A stretch of DNA of 64,000 nucleotides, from the NCBI RefSeq assembly GCF_000344615.1, contig NZ_KB467824.1, positions 4,603,482 to 4,667,481 of the forward strand, given 5' to 3'. Position numbers and translations under genes: made by a program. The notes under the pieces are model-generated. The model worked only from the letters and a program-made list of their open reading frames with translations, ran no database searches and was not told the DNA's origin. The stretch is from Janthinobacterium sp. CG3. GTDB lineage: Bacteria > Pseudomonadota > Gammaproteobacteria > Burkholderiales > Burkholderiaceae_D. Shown piece by piece: positions 51,701-59,566 of this stretch (the first letter of the stretch is position 1; each line of letters opens with the position of its first letter).

Positions 51701-52985
51701 CAGCGCGCAGGCCGCGGTGTTGAGCACCAACAACATCGTTGCGCTGGAAACGGCCGATCTGGTGGCGCTGAAAACCGCGGCGATCGCCGCCCTCGTGACG
51801 GCCCAGGTCGCCGCGCTGACGACGGCCCAGGTCAGCAGCCTGAGCACCAGCCAGATCGCCGCCCTGAGCACCGCCAGCATCGCTTCCTCGCTGAGCACCA
51901 ACCAGGTCGTGGCGCTGACGTCGAGCCAAATCGGCGCGCTGAGCACCGGCCAGGTCGTGGCGCTGACCACCAACTCGATCGCGGCGATCCAGACGGCGGA
52001 TATCGCCGCGCTCGACACCGCGGCCATCAACGTGCTGAGCACCAACCAGATCACGGCCTTGACGACGGCGCAGGTGCACGCCTTCACCTCGGCCCAGGTG
52101 CATGCGTTGACCAGCACCCAGGTCGGCGCGATGAGCACCGACCAGACCTCGGCGCTGCCGTACATCACGCCTATCGCCCTCGACTTGAACGGCGACGGCG
52201 TGACCACGCTGAACCTGACGGCCGGCGTGCAGTTCGACCTGCTGGCCAACGGCAGCAAGTTGAGCACCGGCTGGATCGGCGGCGGCGACGGCTTGCTGGT
52301 CCTGGACCGCAACCATGACGGCGTGATCAACGACGGCCGCGAGTTGTTCGGTTCCTCGACCGTGCTGGCGAACGGCAAAACCGCCGCCACCGGCTACACC
52401 GCGATGGCCGAACTCGACACCAACGGCGACGGCAGCATCGGCGCCGGCGACCAGGCCTTCGACGCCCTGCGCGTCTGGGTCGACGGCAACGCCGACGGTG
52501 TCAGCCAGGCCAGCGAGCTGAAGTCGCTCGCCGAGCTCAACATCGCCAAGCTGAACCTCGACGTGGCCAAGGCCGGCACCATCGACAACGGCAACATCAT
52601 CGGTCTGAAGTCGACCTACGAGAGCACCGACGGCAGCAGCCACGCGGTGGCCGACGTCTGGTTCCAGACCGCGGCGGCGCCGACGCCGGCGCCGGCGGCC
52701 GACATGCGCGAGCGTGTCTCCGGCCTGGTGCAGGCGATGGCCTCGTTCGGCGAGGGGGCGGCGGCGGCCGGCGGCGGCGCCTTCAAGCTCGACGCCGGCA
52801 GCGCCTTCCAAGGCGCCTCGGTGGCGGCCAGCGTCGGTGCGATGGCCGACGTGCTCAAGCAGTTCGACGCCCACGGCAAGGCGATCGGCGCCAGCGAAGC
52901 GCTGGCCTCGACCGACTCGACGCTGCGACTGAACGCGCTGCAAAACGCGGCCAGCAACGGCATCCTGGCGCTCGGACCGAAGTAA
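48774..52985 (+). CDS. octapeptide-repeat surface protein, probable type I secretion substrate
   Basis: 1403 residues from ATG 48774 (AAGGAG lies 7 bp before it; the ATG at 48768 is too close). Residues 7-1127 are continuous octapeptides of the form A-L-[ST]-T-x-Q-[VI]-x. They are grouped in modules of 80-81 or 56 residues, each marked by IxT-AD. The C-terminal part (about 1128-1300) holds four D-x-N-x-D-G calcium-loop motifs (DLNGDGVTT, DRNHDGVINDG, DTNGDGSIG, DGNADGVSQ), as in many T1SS substrates. The last 100 residues are Ala/Gly-rich. There is no N-terminal signal peptide, consistent with C-terminal T1SS recognition. The ABC transporter and HlyD genes follow. Similar Thr/Ala-rich proteins occur in relatives, often mislabelled as heme utilisation. 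Confidence 0.88.
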   Translation: MSIVTGMSTAQIASLTTQQIVSFGSADVVALTTMQFAALTTNQISVLSTAQVPYLTTSQLSYGLTTDQVVALTTKAASALGSSQIAYLSTNSIVALETADLAALKTSTVAALATAQVAALTTNQVSSLATAQIASLSTSAIASGLTTNQVVALTSNQVGALGTGQIVAFSTNSLVAIQTADIGALKTAAIAALSTAQVTSMTTAQVATLGSAQVASLSTNAIASGLTTNQIVALTTGQAAALGSAQAAAFSTNGIVALETADLAALQTAAIGGLTTNQIRVLSTDQTVALSTAQAAALSSAQVAALTTDGIVALQTADLVALKTAGIAALASAQVVALTTAQVTSLTTAQISALSTANVGTALSTNQVVALTSNQVAALGSAQAAALSTNSIVAIETADIGALKTAAVAALSTNQVTALTTAQVSTLGTAQIAALSTVGVATLSTNQIVALKSSQIGALGTAQTAALTTNSVAAIETADIGALQTAAVAVLSTAQVSSLTTAQVSTLGTAQVAALSTNAVANGLTTNQVVALTSNQVGALGTAQVVALSTNSLVAIQTADIGALRTAGVAALSTAQVASMTTAQVATLGTAQVAALSTNAIASGLTTNQVVALTTGQAAALGSAQAAAFSTNGIVALETADLAALQTGAIGGLTTNQIRVLSTDQIVALSTAQAAALNSAQVAALTTSDLVALQTADLVALKTAGIAALASAQVVALTTAQVTSLTTAQISALSTANVGTALSTNQVVALTSNQVAALGSAQAAALSTNSIVAIETADIGALKTAAIAALSTNQVTALTTAQVNVLGTAQAAALSTSGVAVLSTNQVVALTSNQVGALGTAQAAALSTDAIVAIETADLGALKTAAVAALSTAQVVALTTAQVSIMGTAQIAALSTNAVASSLSTNQVVALTSGQAAALKSSQVAVLSTNNIVALQTADFAALQTAAVGALSTNQVGVLSTNQVVALTTAQAASLSSAQAAVLSTNNIVALETADLVALKTAAIAALVTAQVAALTTAQVSSLSTSQIAALSTASIASSLSTNQVVALTSSQIGALSTGQVVALTTNSIAAIQTADIAALDTAAINVLSTNQITALTTAQVHAFTSAQVHALTSTQVGAMSTDQTSALPYITPIALDLNGDGVTTLNLTAGVQFDLLANGSKLSTGWIGGGDGLLVLDRNHDGVINDGRELFGSSTVLANGKTAATGYTAMAELDTNGDGSIGAGDQAFDALRVWVDGNADGVSQASELKSLAELNIAKLNLDVAKAGTIDNGNIIGLKSTYESTDGSSHAVADVWFQTAAAPTPAPAADMRERVSGLVQAMASFGEGAAAAGGGAFKLDAGSAFQGASVAASVGAMADVLKQFDAHGKAIGASEALASTDSTLRLNALQNAASNGILALGPK
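49065..50201 (+). repeat. higher-order repeat copy 1 (1137 bp)
   Basis: Five modules of 81-81-56-81-80 codons from the first marker codon. The following 1137 bp repeat the same order exactly; parts such as 49861-50020 and 50998-51157 are nearly identical in DNA. Confidence 0.85.
50202..51338 (+). repeat. higher-order repeat copy 2 (1137 bp)
   Basis: Same module order and total length as copy 1. After it the pattern continues as 81-56-81, as if a third copy had lost one module. Confidence 0.85.
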
Positions 52986-53025
52986 GCGGCAGGCGACGCG
53001 GCGGGGTGCTCCCCGCCGCCGATGG

Positions 53026-53061
53026 AAGCGGCAAGATGGCGACATCTTGCCGCTTTTTTTT
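53026..53061 (+). terminator. strong terminator after the repeat-protein gene
   Basis: 13-bp stem AAGCGGCAAGATG / CATCTTGCCGCTT with a 4-nt loop and eight T. A second hairpin (CGGCGGGG / CCCCGCCG, 52999-53018) precedes it. It separates the adhesin transcript from the secretion genes. Confidence 0.93.
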
Positions 53062-53188
53062 ATGTGCCACGGGCATCATAAAAGGCGCCGGGAAAGCGTT
53101 GCCTGCGGTAGAATCGCTGGGCAAGACGGCCCGCCCGCCGATGTGATCGCCCTATTATCCATTTGCTAACAAGAGAAGGTGCACACCG

Positions 53189-53218
53189 ATGTTTTCACGC
53201 GATCTGTTTGCGCATTGA
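53189..53218 (+). CDS. possible leader peptide 1 of the secretion operon
   Basis: A 9-codon frame MFSRDLFAH with a good RBS (AGAAGG, 9 bp before ATG). Its TGA overlaps the ATG of a second mini-frame (TGATG). It may start ribosomes for coupled translation into the ABC transporter gene, which has no RBS of its own. Confidence 0.35.
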   Translation: MFSRDLFAH

Positions 53219-53253
53219 TGCGCTCGTCCCCCTCCCGTCCACATGCACGATAA
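53218..53253 (+). CDS. possible leader peptide 2 of the secretion operon
   Basis: An 11-codon frame MRSSPSRPHAR starting within the stop of leader 1 and ending 8 bases after the first base of the ABC transporter start codon, so termination would place ribosomes at that ATG. Function as a coupling device is inference. Confidence 0.35.
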   Translation: MRSSPSRPHAR

Positions 53254-55384
53254 ATTCCCCCACACCGCGATCCAGTGCCTGACGGCGATCGCCCAGCACC
53301 ACGGCCTGCAGATCAACCCGGAACGCCTGATCGACGAGAACGCGCTCGGCGCCGAAGAGCCGGGCAACGGCGCGCTGCTGCGCATCGCCGCCGACATCGG
53401 CCTGAAGGCGAAGATCGACAAACTGTCCTGGGCCGGGCTGCTGGCCCAGGGCGGCGTGTTCCCGCTGATGGCGCGCCTGCGCGACGGCAACATGGTGATC
53501 ATCGTCGGCGTGCGCGCCGACGGCGGCGGCCAGGTCGCGCTGCTCAACCCGATCGCCGAACAGGCCGCCGTCGCGCTCGAGGAGCGCGAAGCCTTCCTGC
53601 GCCGCTGGGACGGCGAGGTGGTGTTCGTCAAACGCCAGCACAAGCTGACCGACCCCAACCAGCCGTTCGGGCTGCGCTGGTTCATCCCCGAGATCCTCAA
53701 GCAGAAGGCGGCCTTCCGCGACATCTTCATCGCCGCGCTGGCGATGCACCTGCTGGCGCTGGCCTCGCCGGTGTTCTTCCAGCTGGTGATCGACAAGGTG
53801 CTGACGCACCAGAGCCAGACCACGCTGTGGGTGCTGGCGGTGGGCATCGTCATCGCGCTGGCCTTCGACGCCGTTTTCGGCTTCCTGCGCCAGATGCTGA
53901 CGCTGTCGGCCACCAACAAGATCGACATGCGCCTGACCCGGCGCACCTTCGGCCACCTGCTGTCGCTGCCGATCGACTTCTTCGAGACCACCACCGCCGG
54001 CGTCGTCACGCGCCACATGCAGCAGCTGGAAAAGATCCGCAACTTCCTCACCGGGCGGCTGTTCTTCACCGGCCTGGACATGATCGCCCTGGTGGTCTTC
54101 CTGCCGGTGCTGTTCGCCTATTCGTTCAAGCTGGCCATGATCGTGCTGCTGTTCGCGCTGATGATCGGCGCGGTGGTGGTGGCGATGGTGCCGACCTTCC
54201 AGCGCCGCCTCAACGCGCTCTACGCCGCCGAGGGGCAGCGCCAGGCGATGCTGGTCGAAACCATCCACGGCATGCGCACCGTCAAGGCGCTGGCGATCGA
54301 GCCGTCGCAGCGGCGCGTCTGGGACCAGCGCTCGGCCGAGGCCATCACCATGCATTTCCGCGTCGGTCAGATCTCCATCACCGGCAACGCCGTCACCGAC
54401 TTCCTCGGCAAGATGATGCCGGTCACGCTGATCGTCATCGGCGCCCAGGACGTCTTCGACCAGACCCTGACGGTGGGCGCGCTGATCGCCTTCCAGATGA
54501 TCTCCGGGCGGGTGGTGCAACCGTTGATCGCCATCGTCGGCCTGGTCAACGAGTACCAGGAAACCGCGCTGTCGGTGCGCATGCTGGGCGAGGTGATGAA
54601 CCGCGCCCCCGAGGGCCGCGCCGGCGCCGGCGGCCTGCGCCCGGTGCTCAACGGCGAGATCCGCTTCGACGACGTGACGTTCCGCTACCCGGGCGCCAGC
54701 GCCACCGCGCTCGACGGCGCCAGCTTCACCATCGAGGCCGGCACCGTGGTCGGCATCGTCGGGCGCAGCGGCTCCGGCAAGACCACCTTGACCAAGCTGA
54801 TCCAGGGTCTGTACGGCCTGCAGGAGGGCATCGTCCGCTTCGACGGCATCGACGCCCGCGAAATCGAACTGTCGCACCTGCGCCGGCAAATCGGCGTGGT
54901 CCTGCAGGAAAACTTCCTGTTCCGCGGCACCGTGCGCGACAACCTGATCGTCACCAAGCCCGACGCCACCTTCGAGGAGATCGTCGAGGCGGCGCAGGCG
55001 GCCGGCGCCGACGAGTTCATCGAGCGCCTGCCGCTGGGCTACGACACCCTGCTCGAGGAAAACGCCGCCAACCTGTCCGGCGGCCAGAAGCAAAGGCTGT
55101 CGATCGCCCGCTCGCTGCTGTCGAAGCCGCGCATCCTCATCCTCGACGAGGCCGCCAGCGCGCTGGACCCGGAAAGCGAGGCGATCTTCATCCGCAACCT
55201 GTCGCGCATCGCCGTCGGGCGCACCGTCGTCATGATTTCGCACCGCCTGTCGACGCTGGTCAACGCCAACACCATCCTGGTGATGCAGCAGGGCCGCCTG
55301 ATGGACAGCGGCCGCCACGCCGAATTGCTCACCCGCAGCGACACCTACCAGCACCTATGGAACCAACAAACAAGCCACCTGTAG
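53243..55384 (+). CDS. type I secretion ABC transporter (HlyB-like) with C39-like domain
   Basis: 713 residues: N-terminal C39-peptidase-like domain (about 1-125) in which the catalytic Cys position is occupied by Thr (HTAIQCLTAIAQHHG), so it docks rather than cleaves substrate, as in HlyB. A six-helix membrane domain follows (about 150-430), then the ATPase with Walker A GRSGSGKTTL, signature LSGGQKQRLS and Walker B ILILDEAASALD. ATG 53243 is the only in-frame start after a TGA; no RBS is visible. It should export the octapeptide-repeat protein encoded just upstream. Confidence 0.93.
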   Translation: MHDKFPHTAIQCLTAIAQHHGLQINPERLIDENALGAEEPGNGALLRIAADIGLKAKIDKLSWAGLLAQGGVFPLMARLRDGNMVIIVGVRADGGGQVALLNPIAEQAAVALEEREAFLRRWDGEVVFVKRQHKLTDPNQPFGLRWFIPEILKQKAAFRDIFIAALAMHLLALASPVFFQLVIDKVLTHQSQTTLWVLAVGIVIALAFDAVFGFLRQMLTLSATNKIDMRLTRRTFGHLLSLPIDFFETTTAGVVTRHMQQLEKIRNFLTGRLFFTGLDMIALVVFLPVLFAYSFKLAMIVLLFALMIGAVVVAMVPTFQRRLNALYAAEGQRQAMLVETIHGMRTVKALAIEPSQRRVWDQRSAEAITMHFRVGQISITGNAVTDFLGKMMPVTLIVIGAQDVFDQTLTVGALIAFQMISGRVVQPLIAIVGLVNEYQETALSVRMLGEVMNRAPEGRAGAGGLRPVLNGEIRFDDVTFRYPGASATALDGASFTIEAGTVVGIVGRSGSGKTTLTKLIQGLYGLQEGIVRFDGIDAREIELSHLRRQIGVVLQENFLFRGTVRDNLIVTKPDATFEEIVEAAQAAGADEFIERLPLGYDTLLEENAANLSGGQKQRLSIARSLLSKPRILILDEAASALDPESEAIFIRNLSRIAVGRTVVMISHRLSTLVNANTILVMQQGRLMDSGRHAELLTRSDTYQHLWNQQTSHL

Positions 55385-56724
55385 CCGCCAAGCGCGGCGA
55401 CGCCACCGAAATCGACTTCCTGCCGGACGCCGACGCGATCGAACGCAGCCCGCTGCCGCCGTACCTGCGCATCACCTTGCACGTGATGGCCGGCGCGCTG
55501 CTGGTGTTGGTGCTGTGGGCCTGCTTTTCCGAGGTCGAGAAGGTCGTCATCGCGCACGGGCGCATGGTCAACCCGCTGCCCAATATCATCGTGCAACCGC
55601 TGGAGACGTCGATCATCCAGAAGATCGAGGTGCGCGTCGGCCAGGTGGTGCGCAAGGGCCAGGTGCTGGCCACGCTGGACCCGACCTTCGCCCAGGCCGA
55701 CGAGGCGCAGCTGCGCACCCGCTTGGGCAGCCTCGACACCCAGGCCGCCGGCCTGCGCGCCGAGCTGTCCGGGCAGCCGGGCGCGCCGCAGCAGGGCGGC
55801 GCCGCCGACGCCGCCGACCGCCTGCTGCAAGCGCAGCTGGCGAGCGAGCGGCAAGCCAATTTGCAGGCCCAGTTGGGCAAGCTGGACCAGAACCTGGCGC
55901 GCGTCGCCGCCGCGATCGAGACCAACCGGCGCGACCAGCAGGTGCTGGCGCAGCGCGTCAAATCGCTGGGCGAGATGGAGGCGATGCAGGAAAAACTCAT
56001 CGCCCAGCAGTTCGGCGCGAAGATCCATTTGCTGGAGGCGCGCGACCGGCGCCTCGAAGTGGAGCGCGAGATGTTGTTGGCGCGCAACAAGGAACAGGAA
56101 CTGATCAGCGAGAAGGCCGCGCTGCAATCGGAGCGCGGCGCCTTCAGCAAGAGCTGGCGGCAAAAAGCCATGGAAGACCTGCTGGCCGCGACGCGCGAGC
56201 GCGACGGCGTCAACGAACAATTGCAAAAGGCCGACAAGCGGCGCCAGCTGGTGCAACTGGTGGCGCCGGTCGACGCCGTCGTGCTCGACATGGCCAAGCT
56301 GTCGCAGGGCTCGGTGGTCAAGGAGGCCGAGCAGATGTTCACGCTGGTGCCGCTGGGCGCCGACCTCGAGGCCGAGGTGCAGATCGACTCGCTCGACATC
56401 GGCTACATCAAGCCGGGCGACGCGGTGCACCTGAAGCTGGACGCCTTCCCGTTCCAGAAGCACGGCGCGCTCGACGCGACGGTGCGCACCATCAGCGAGG
56501 ACGCCTTCCGGCGCGACGCCGCCAACCCCGGCCAGGGCACCGACGCCTACTACCAGAGCCGCATCAGCTTTGGCCAGGCGCGCCTGCGCAAGATGGCGCC
56601 GCAGGCGCGGCTGCTGCCGGGCATGACGCTGACGGCGGAAATCGTCGTCGGCAAGCGCTCGGTGATGTCCTACCTGCTGTGGCCGCTAACCAAGGCCATG
56701 GACGAATCGATACGCGAACCCTGA
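55357..56724 (+). CDS. type I secretion membrane-fusion protein (HlyD family)
   Basis: 455 residues: short cytoplasmic N-terminus, one TM segment (about 40-58, LRITLHVMAGALLVLVLW), a lipoyl half-motif (IIQPLETSIIQKIEVRVGQVV-type), a long coiled coil (about 100-290) and a C-terminal beta-barrel with SLDIGYIKPGDAV and RLLPGMTLTAEIV. The gene overlaps the ABC transporter by 28 bp. A TolC-type outer membrane partner is not in the window. Confidence 0.93.
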   Translation: MEPTNKPPVAAKRGDATEIDFLPDADAIERSPLPPYLRITLHVMAGALLVLVLWACFSEVEKVVIAHGRMVNPLPNIIVQPLETSIIQKIEVRVGQVVRKGQVLATLDPTFAQADEAQLRTRLGSLDTQAAGLRAELSGQPGAPQQGGAADAADRLLQAQLASERQANLQAQLGKLDQNLARVAAAIETNRRDQQVLAQRVKSLGEMEAMQEKLIAQQFGAKIHLLEARDRRLEVEREMLLARNKEQELISEKAALQSERGAFSKSWRQKAMEDLLAATRERDGVNEQLQKADKRRQLVQLVAPVDAVVLDMAKLSQGSVVKEAEQMFTLVPLGADLEAEVQIDSLDIGYIKPGDAVHLKLDAFPFQKHGALDATVRTISEDAFRRDAANPGQGTDAYYQSRISFGQARLRKMAPQARLLPGMTLTAEIVVGKRSVMSYLLWPLTKAMDESIREP

Positions 56725-56772
56725 CGGCGCCGGCCCGCCGTCCCCCCTCCATTTGCCATCAAAGGATCAAGC

Positions 56773-57822
56773 ATGTTTTTAACTGTAGAAAACGGCTTTG
56801 CCGAGCGTAAAGTCGACGTTGACAGCAAAATCATCGATAGGGTGGTCGCGTCCTATAACAAGTCGAAGGCGGTGCAAAAGGACGCGCCGGAAGAGTACCA
56901 GGTCAGCCACATGTGGCTGCCGATCTACCAGGGCTATATGGACAAGGTGATGGCGGCGATGGCGCGCGGCGACAACGCCGAGATCGCCCGCATCTACGGC
57001 AATTTCTTCCGCGAAAGCTGCAGCATCGGCATCCACGGCATGCCGGTCGACATGGAAACCACCTACTTCTCCGGCAACGTCAGCGACGAGGCCAAGGGCT
57101 TGTACACGGCCGACGTCATGCACCGCATGCAGATCTGGTTCGATTCGATCGGCAAGACCCACACGCTGGACGCGCTGGAAACGCCGCTCGTCGGCAACCC
57201 CTACGGCTACTACATCGACGGCAAGTTCCTGCGCGCCGGCGTCGACTACCAGCACTACTACGCCACCATCATCGCCCGCCTGATCCGCGGCGCCAAGCGC
57301 AAGGCCGTGCTGGAACTGGGCGGCGGCTTCGGCGGCCTCGGCCACTTCCTGATGCGCGACAACGCCGACCTGACCTATATCGACGTCGACTTGCCGGAAA
57401 ACATGGCGCTGACCGCCTTTTACCTGCTCAGCGCCTTCCCGGAAAAGAACATCGCGCTGTACGGCGAAATCGACCTGGCCACCGCCGACCTGGACCGGTA
57501 CGACGCCGTCGTCCTGCCGAACTTCGCGCTGCCCGAGCTGAAGGACGACTCGGTCGACCTGGCCTTCAATTCCTACAGCCTGGCGGAGATGTCGCTCAAC
57601 AACGTGGCCAACTACGTCGGCCACTTCAACCGCGTCTCGTCGAAGTTCATCTACCACGTCAACCACACCCGCATTCCGCCGGTGCGGGCCGACGACTTCG
57701 CCATCGACTTCGACAAGTTCGAACTGATCTCGCGCGCGCCGGCGCTGTGGAACATGGCGCGCAACGCCGACATGGATGAATTCGAGTACCTGTACAAGGC
57801 CGTCAAGCTGAGCTTCCGCTAA
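56773..57822 (+). CDS. putative sugar O-methyltransferase
   Basis: 349 residues of the sugar O-methyltransferase type (NanM-like). The SAM-binding loop is KAVLELGGGFGGLGHFL near residue 177, followed by YIDVDLPEN and a conserved FNSYSLAEMS segment. It begins 48 bp after hlyD on the same strand, so it is probably the last gene of the secretion operon. It likely methylates a glycan on the surface or on the exported protein. Confidence 0.82.
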   Translation: MFLTVENGFAERKVDVDSKIIDRVVASYNKSKAVQKDAPEEYQVSHMWLPIYQGYMDKVMAAMARGDNAEIARIYGNFFRESCSIGIHGMPVDMETTYFSGNVSDEAKGLYTADVMHRMQIWFDSIGKTHTLDALETPLVGNPYGYYIDGKFLRAGVDYQHYYATIIARLIRGAKRKAVLELGGGFGGLGHFLMRDNADLTYIDVDLPENMALTAFYLLSAFPEKNIALYGEIDLATADLDRYDAVVLPNFALPELKDDSVDLAFNSYSLAEMSLNNVANYVGHFNRVSSKFIYHVNHTRIPPVRADDFAIDFDKFELISRAPALWNMARNADMDEFEYLYKAVKLSFR

Positions 57823-57855
57823 GCCGGCGTCGCCGCGCCGGCCACGGCGGCGCCG

Positions 57856-59415
57856 TCAGGACATCAGCCGGTCCAGGATGGCGTCGACGTTGTCCGACGT
57901 CAGCGCCTGGTACAGGATGTCCTTGTTGCGCAGGATCGACTGGTCGCTCAGCCGCGCGAAATCGAGCCGGCCCAGTTTTTCGATGACGTCCGCTTCGAAG
58001 CGGTACTTGATCAGTTTGGCGGGATTGCCGCCGACGATGCTGTACGGCGCCACGTCCTTGCTGACCACGCTGCCGGCGGCGACGATGGCGCCCTGGCCGA
58101 TAGTGACGCCGGACAGGATGGTGCTGTTGTAGCCGATCCAGACGTCGTCGCCGATGACGACCGGCCCCTTGGTGCCGGACTCGGCGGTGGCGAAATATTT
58201 CGCCATGAACGGGAAGGTGGAGACGCCGTCGTAATGGTGGTTGCCGCCCAGCAGGAACTTGACGTCGTCGGCGATCGAGACGAAGTTGCCGATCGTCAGG
58301 CGCTCGTCGCCGCAGCCGAAGGTCCACACCGTCAGGCCGCCATAGCTTTTGCGGCCCGCCGTCACCTTGTTGAAGTCGAAGGGGCCGTAGATGCGCGTCA
58401 GGCTGACCTCGTTGTGCGGGTTCAGCGCCCGCCATTGCGCGTTCATCTGGGCCTGGTGGGCGGCCTGCTGGCTTTCCGCCGTCGGCGCCGCCGCCGCCGG
58501 GGCGGCGGCGGGCGCCGCGTCGATCAAGTGTTCGATGGCCTTGTAGAAATAGTCGTCGTGCAGATAATCCTGCATGTAGGGGAAGAAGCCGCTCTTCAGG
58601 AAGCCGTTGTTGTTATCGAAGTAATACGGAATAATGTGGTTCAAAAGGATAGCCTTCTTTTCCGCCTGGAACACCTCGTCGCTCAGCGCGCCCGACGCCA
58701 CATAGGGTTTGAGCAGGCTCAGGTAATTCTGGCCGAACACCTCGGCGATGTTGTAGCCGCCCTTCTTGCCGATATCCAGACCGGAGAAATATTGCTGGTA
58801 CAGCACGATGGCGCGTTTCCCCATGGCCAGCAGGCGCAACAGGACGTCGGTTTGGATCAGCCGCAGATTGGTGTTGCGGGCGAAGTCGGGCATGGCCTGG
58901 AATTCCTCGCGCCACATGCCGAAGCCGCCGATCCAGGTCGCGAAATACGAGACGCGGTTGACGAACTCGTTGACGTTGTTCAGCGCTTCAATCGGGTTGC
59001 CCAAGTTCTTGTTGCCGTTCGTGAAGAACAGCACCGGCTTCTCGGCGGCCGTCGCGGTAATCACCTTCAACATTTCAGCCAGGCTGCCGTTGTTGATCAG
59101 CAGATTGTCGTTGTGCAGTTTCAAATACAGGCCGCGGCCGCGGCCCATGACGATTTCAAAATTCTTGTCGGCCTGCACAGGCGCGGCGTTGCGGTGGTAG
59201 TGCACCTTGCCGGGGAAGGCGGCGACGAACTGCTGCGCGACGGCGGCCGTGTCGTCGTCGGAGAAATTGTCGGAGATGACCACCTCGATCTGCCCGCCCT
59301 GCTGGAAATCGGCCTGGCTGGTGATGCTGCGCAGCGTTTCGCCGAGGAAGGGCGCGCGGTTGAAGGTGGGGATGCAAATCGATAATGCCGGGCGCGCTGC
59401 TGCCGTTTCTGCCAT
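57856..59415 (-). CDS. glycosyltransferase family 2-acetyltransferase fusion
   Basis: 519 residues. Residues 1-300: GT-A glycosyltransferase with ALSICIPTFNRAPFLGETLR, VVISDNFSDDDT and the metal-site-like KLHNDNLL. Residues about 305-330: Ala/Pro-rich linker. Residues 345-515: left-handed beta-helix acetyltransferase of CatB/xenobiotic type, with FVSIADDVKFLLGGNHHYDG and VVIGDDVWIGYNSTILSG ending in YSIVGGNPAKLIKYRF. Both halves keep their motifs. The enzyme could add and acetylate a sugar in one chain. Last gene of the minus-strand nucleotide-sugar operon. Confidence 0.88.
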   Translation of the reverse strand: MAETAAARPALSICIPTFNRAPFLGETLRSITSQADFQQGGQIEVVISDNFSDDDTAAVAQQFVAAFPGKVHYHRNAAPVQADKNFEIVMGRGRGLYLKLHNDNLLINNGSLAEMLKVITATAAEKPVLFFTNGNKNLGNPIEALNNVNEFVNRVSYFATWIGGFGMWREEFQAMPDFARNTNLRLIQTDVLLRLLAMGKRAIVLYQQYFSGLDIGKKGGYNIAEVFGQNYLSLLKPYVASGALSDEVFQAEKKAILLNHIIPYYFDNNNGFLKSGFFPYMQDYLHDDYFYKAIEHLIDAAPAAAPAAAAPTAESQQAAHQAQMNAQWRALNPHNEVSLTRIYGPFDFNKVTAGRKSYGGLTVWTFGCGDERLTIGNFVSIADDVKFLLGGNHHYDGVSTFPFMAKYFATAESGTKGPVVIGDDVWIGYNSTILSGVTIGQGAIVAAGSVVSKDVAPYSIVGGNPAKLIKYRFEADVIEKLGRLDFARLSDQSILRNKDILYQALTSDNVDAILDRLMS

Positions 59416-59566
59416 GGAGGATACCTATAAAATGGTGAGGATTACGGGGCCGTGGCGAGCCGCGCGACGGCGCCGCCGCCGGATCGCGGTCCGCGGCGGC
59501 GGGCGCCGGCCTGGCTGGAGCCGGGGCGGCGCGGTCGCGGCGGGGCGCTCGCGGACATGGCCGGGC

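Larger units (their letters stand above)
48792..52157 (+). repeat. octapeptide-coding repeat tract
   Basis: About 140 copies of a 24-bp degenerate unit. The recurring marker codons Thr-Ala-Asp occur 14 times, at spacings of 243, 243, 168, 243, 240, 243, 243, 168, 243, 240, 243, 168 and 243 bp. Thus modules of 80-81 codons (ten octads, some plus one residue) alternate with 56-codon modules (seven octads). Confidence 0.9.

Noticed and set aside
48792-52157. CRISPR-like appearance of regularly spaced DNA repeats
   Set aside because: Repeats are degenerate, contiguous, in one coding frame and have no unique spacers or cas genes.
48795-53045. Very long open frames on the minus strand opposite the repeat protein (about 1400 and 1100 codons)
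   Set aside because: They mirror the GC-rich 24-bp repeats of the plus-strand gene, have no start signals or family resemblance, and translate to Arg/Gly- or Ala/Trp-biased repeats. Shadow frames.
53195-55354. 719-codon minus-strand frame opposite the ABC transporter
   Set aside because: Shadow of the transporter gene; composition rich in His, Gln and Arg with no family match.
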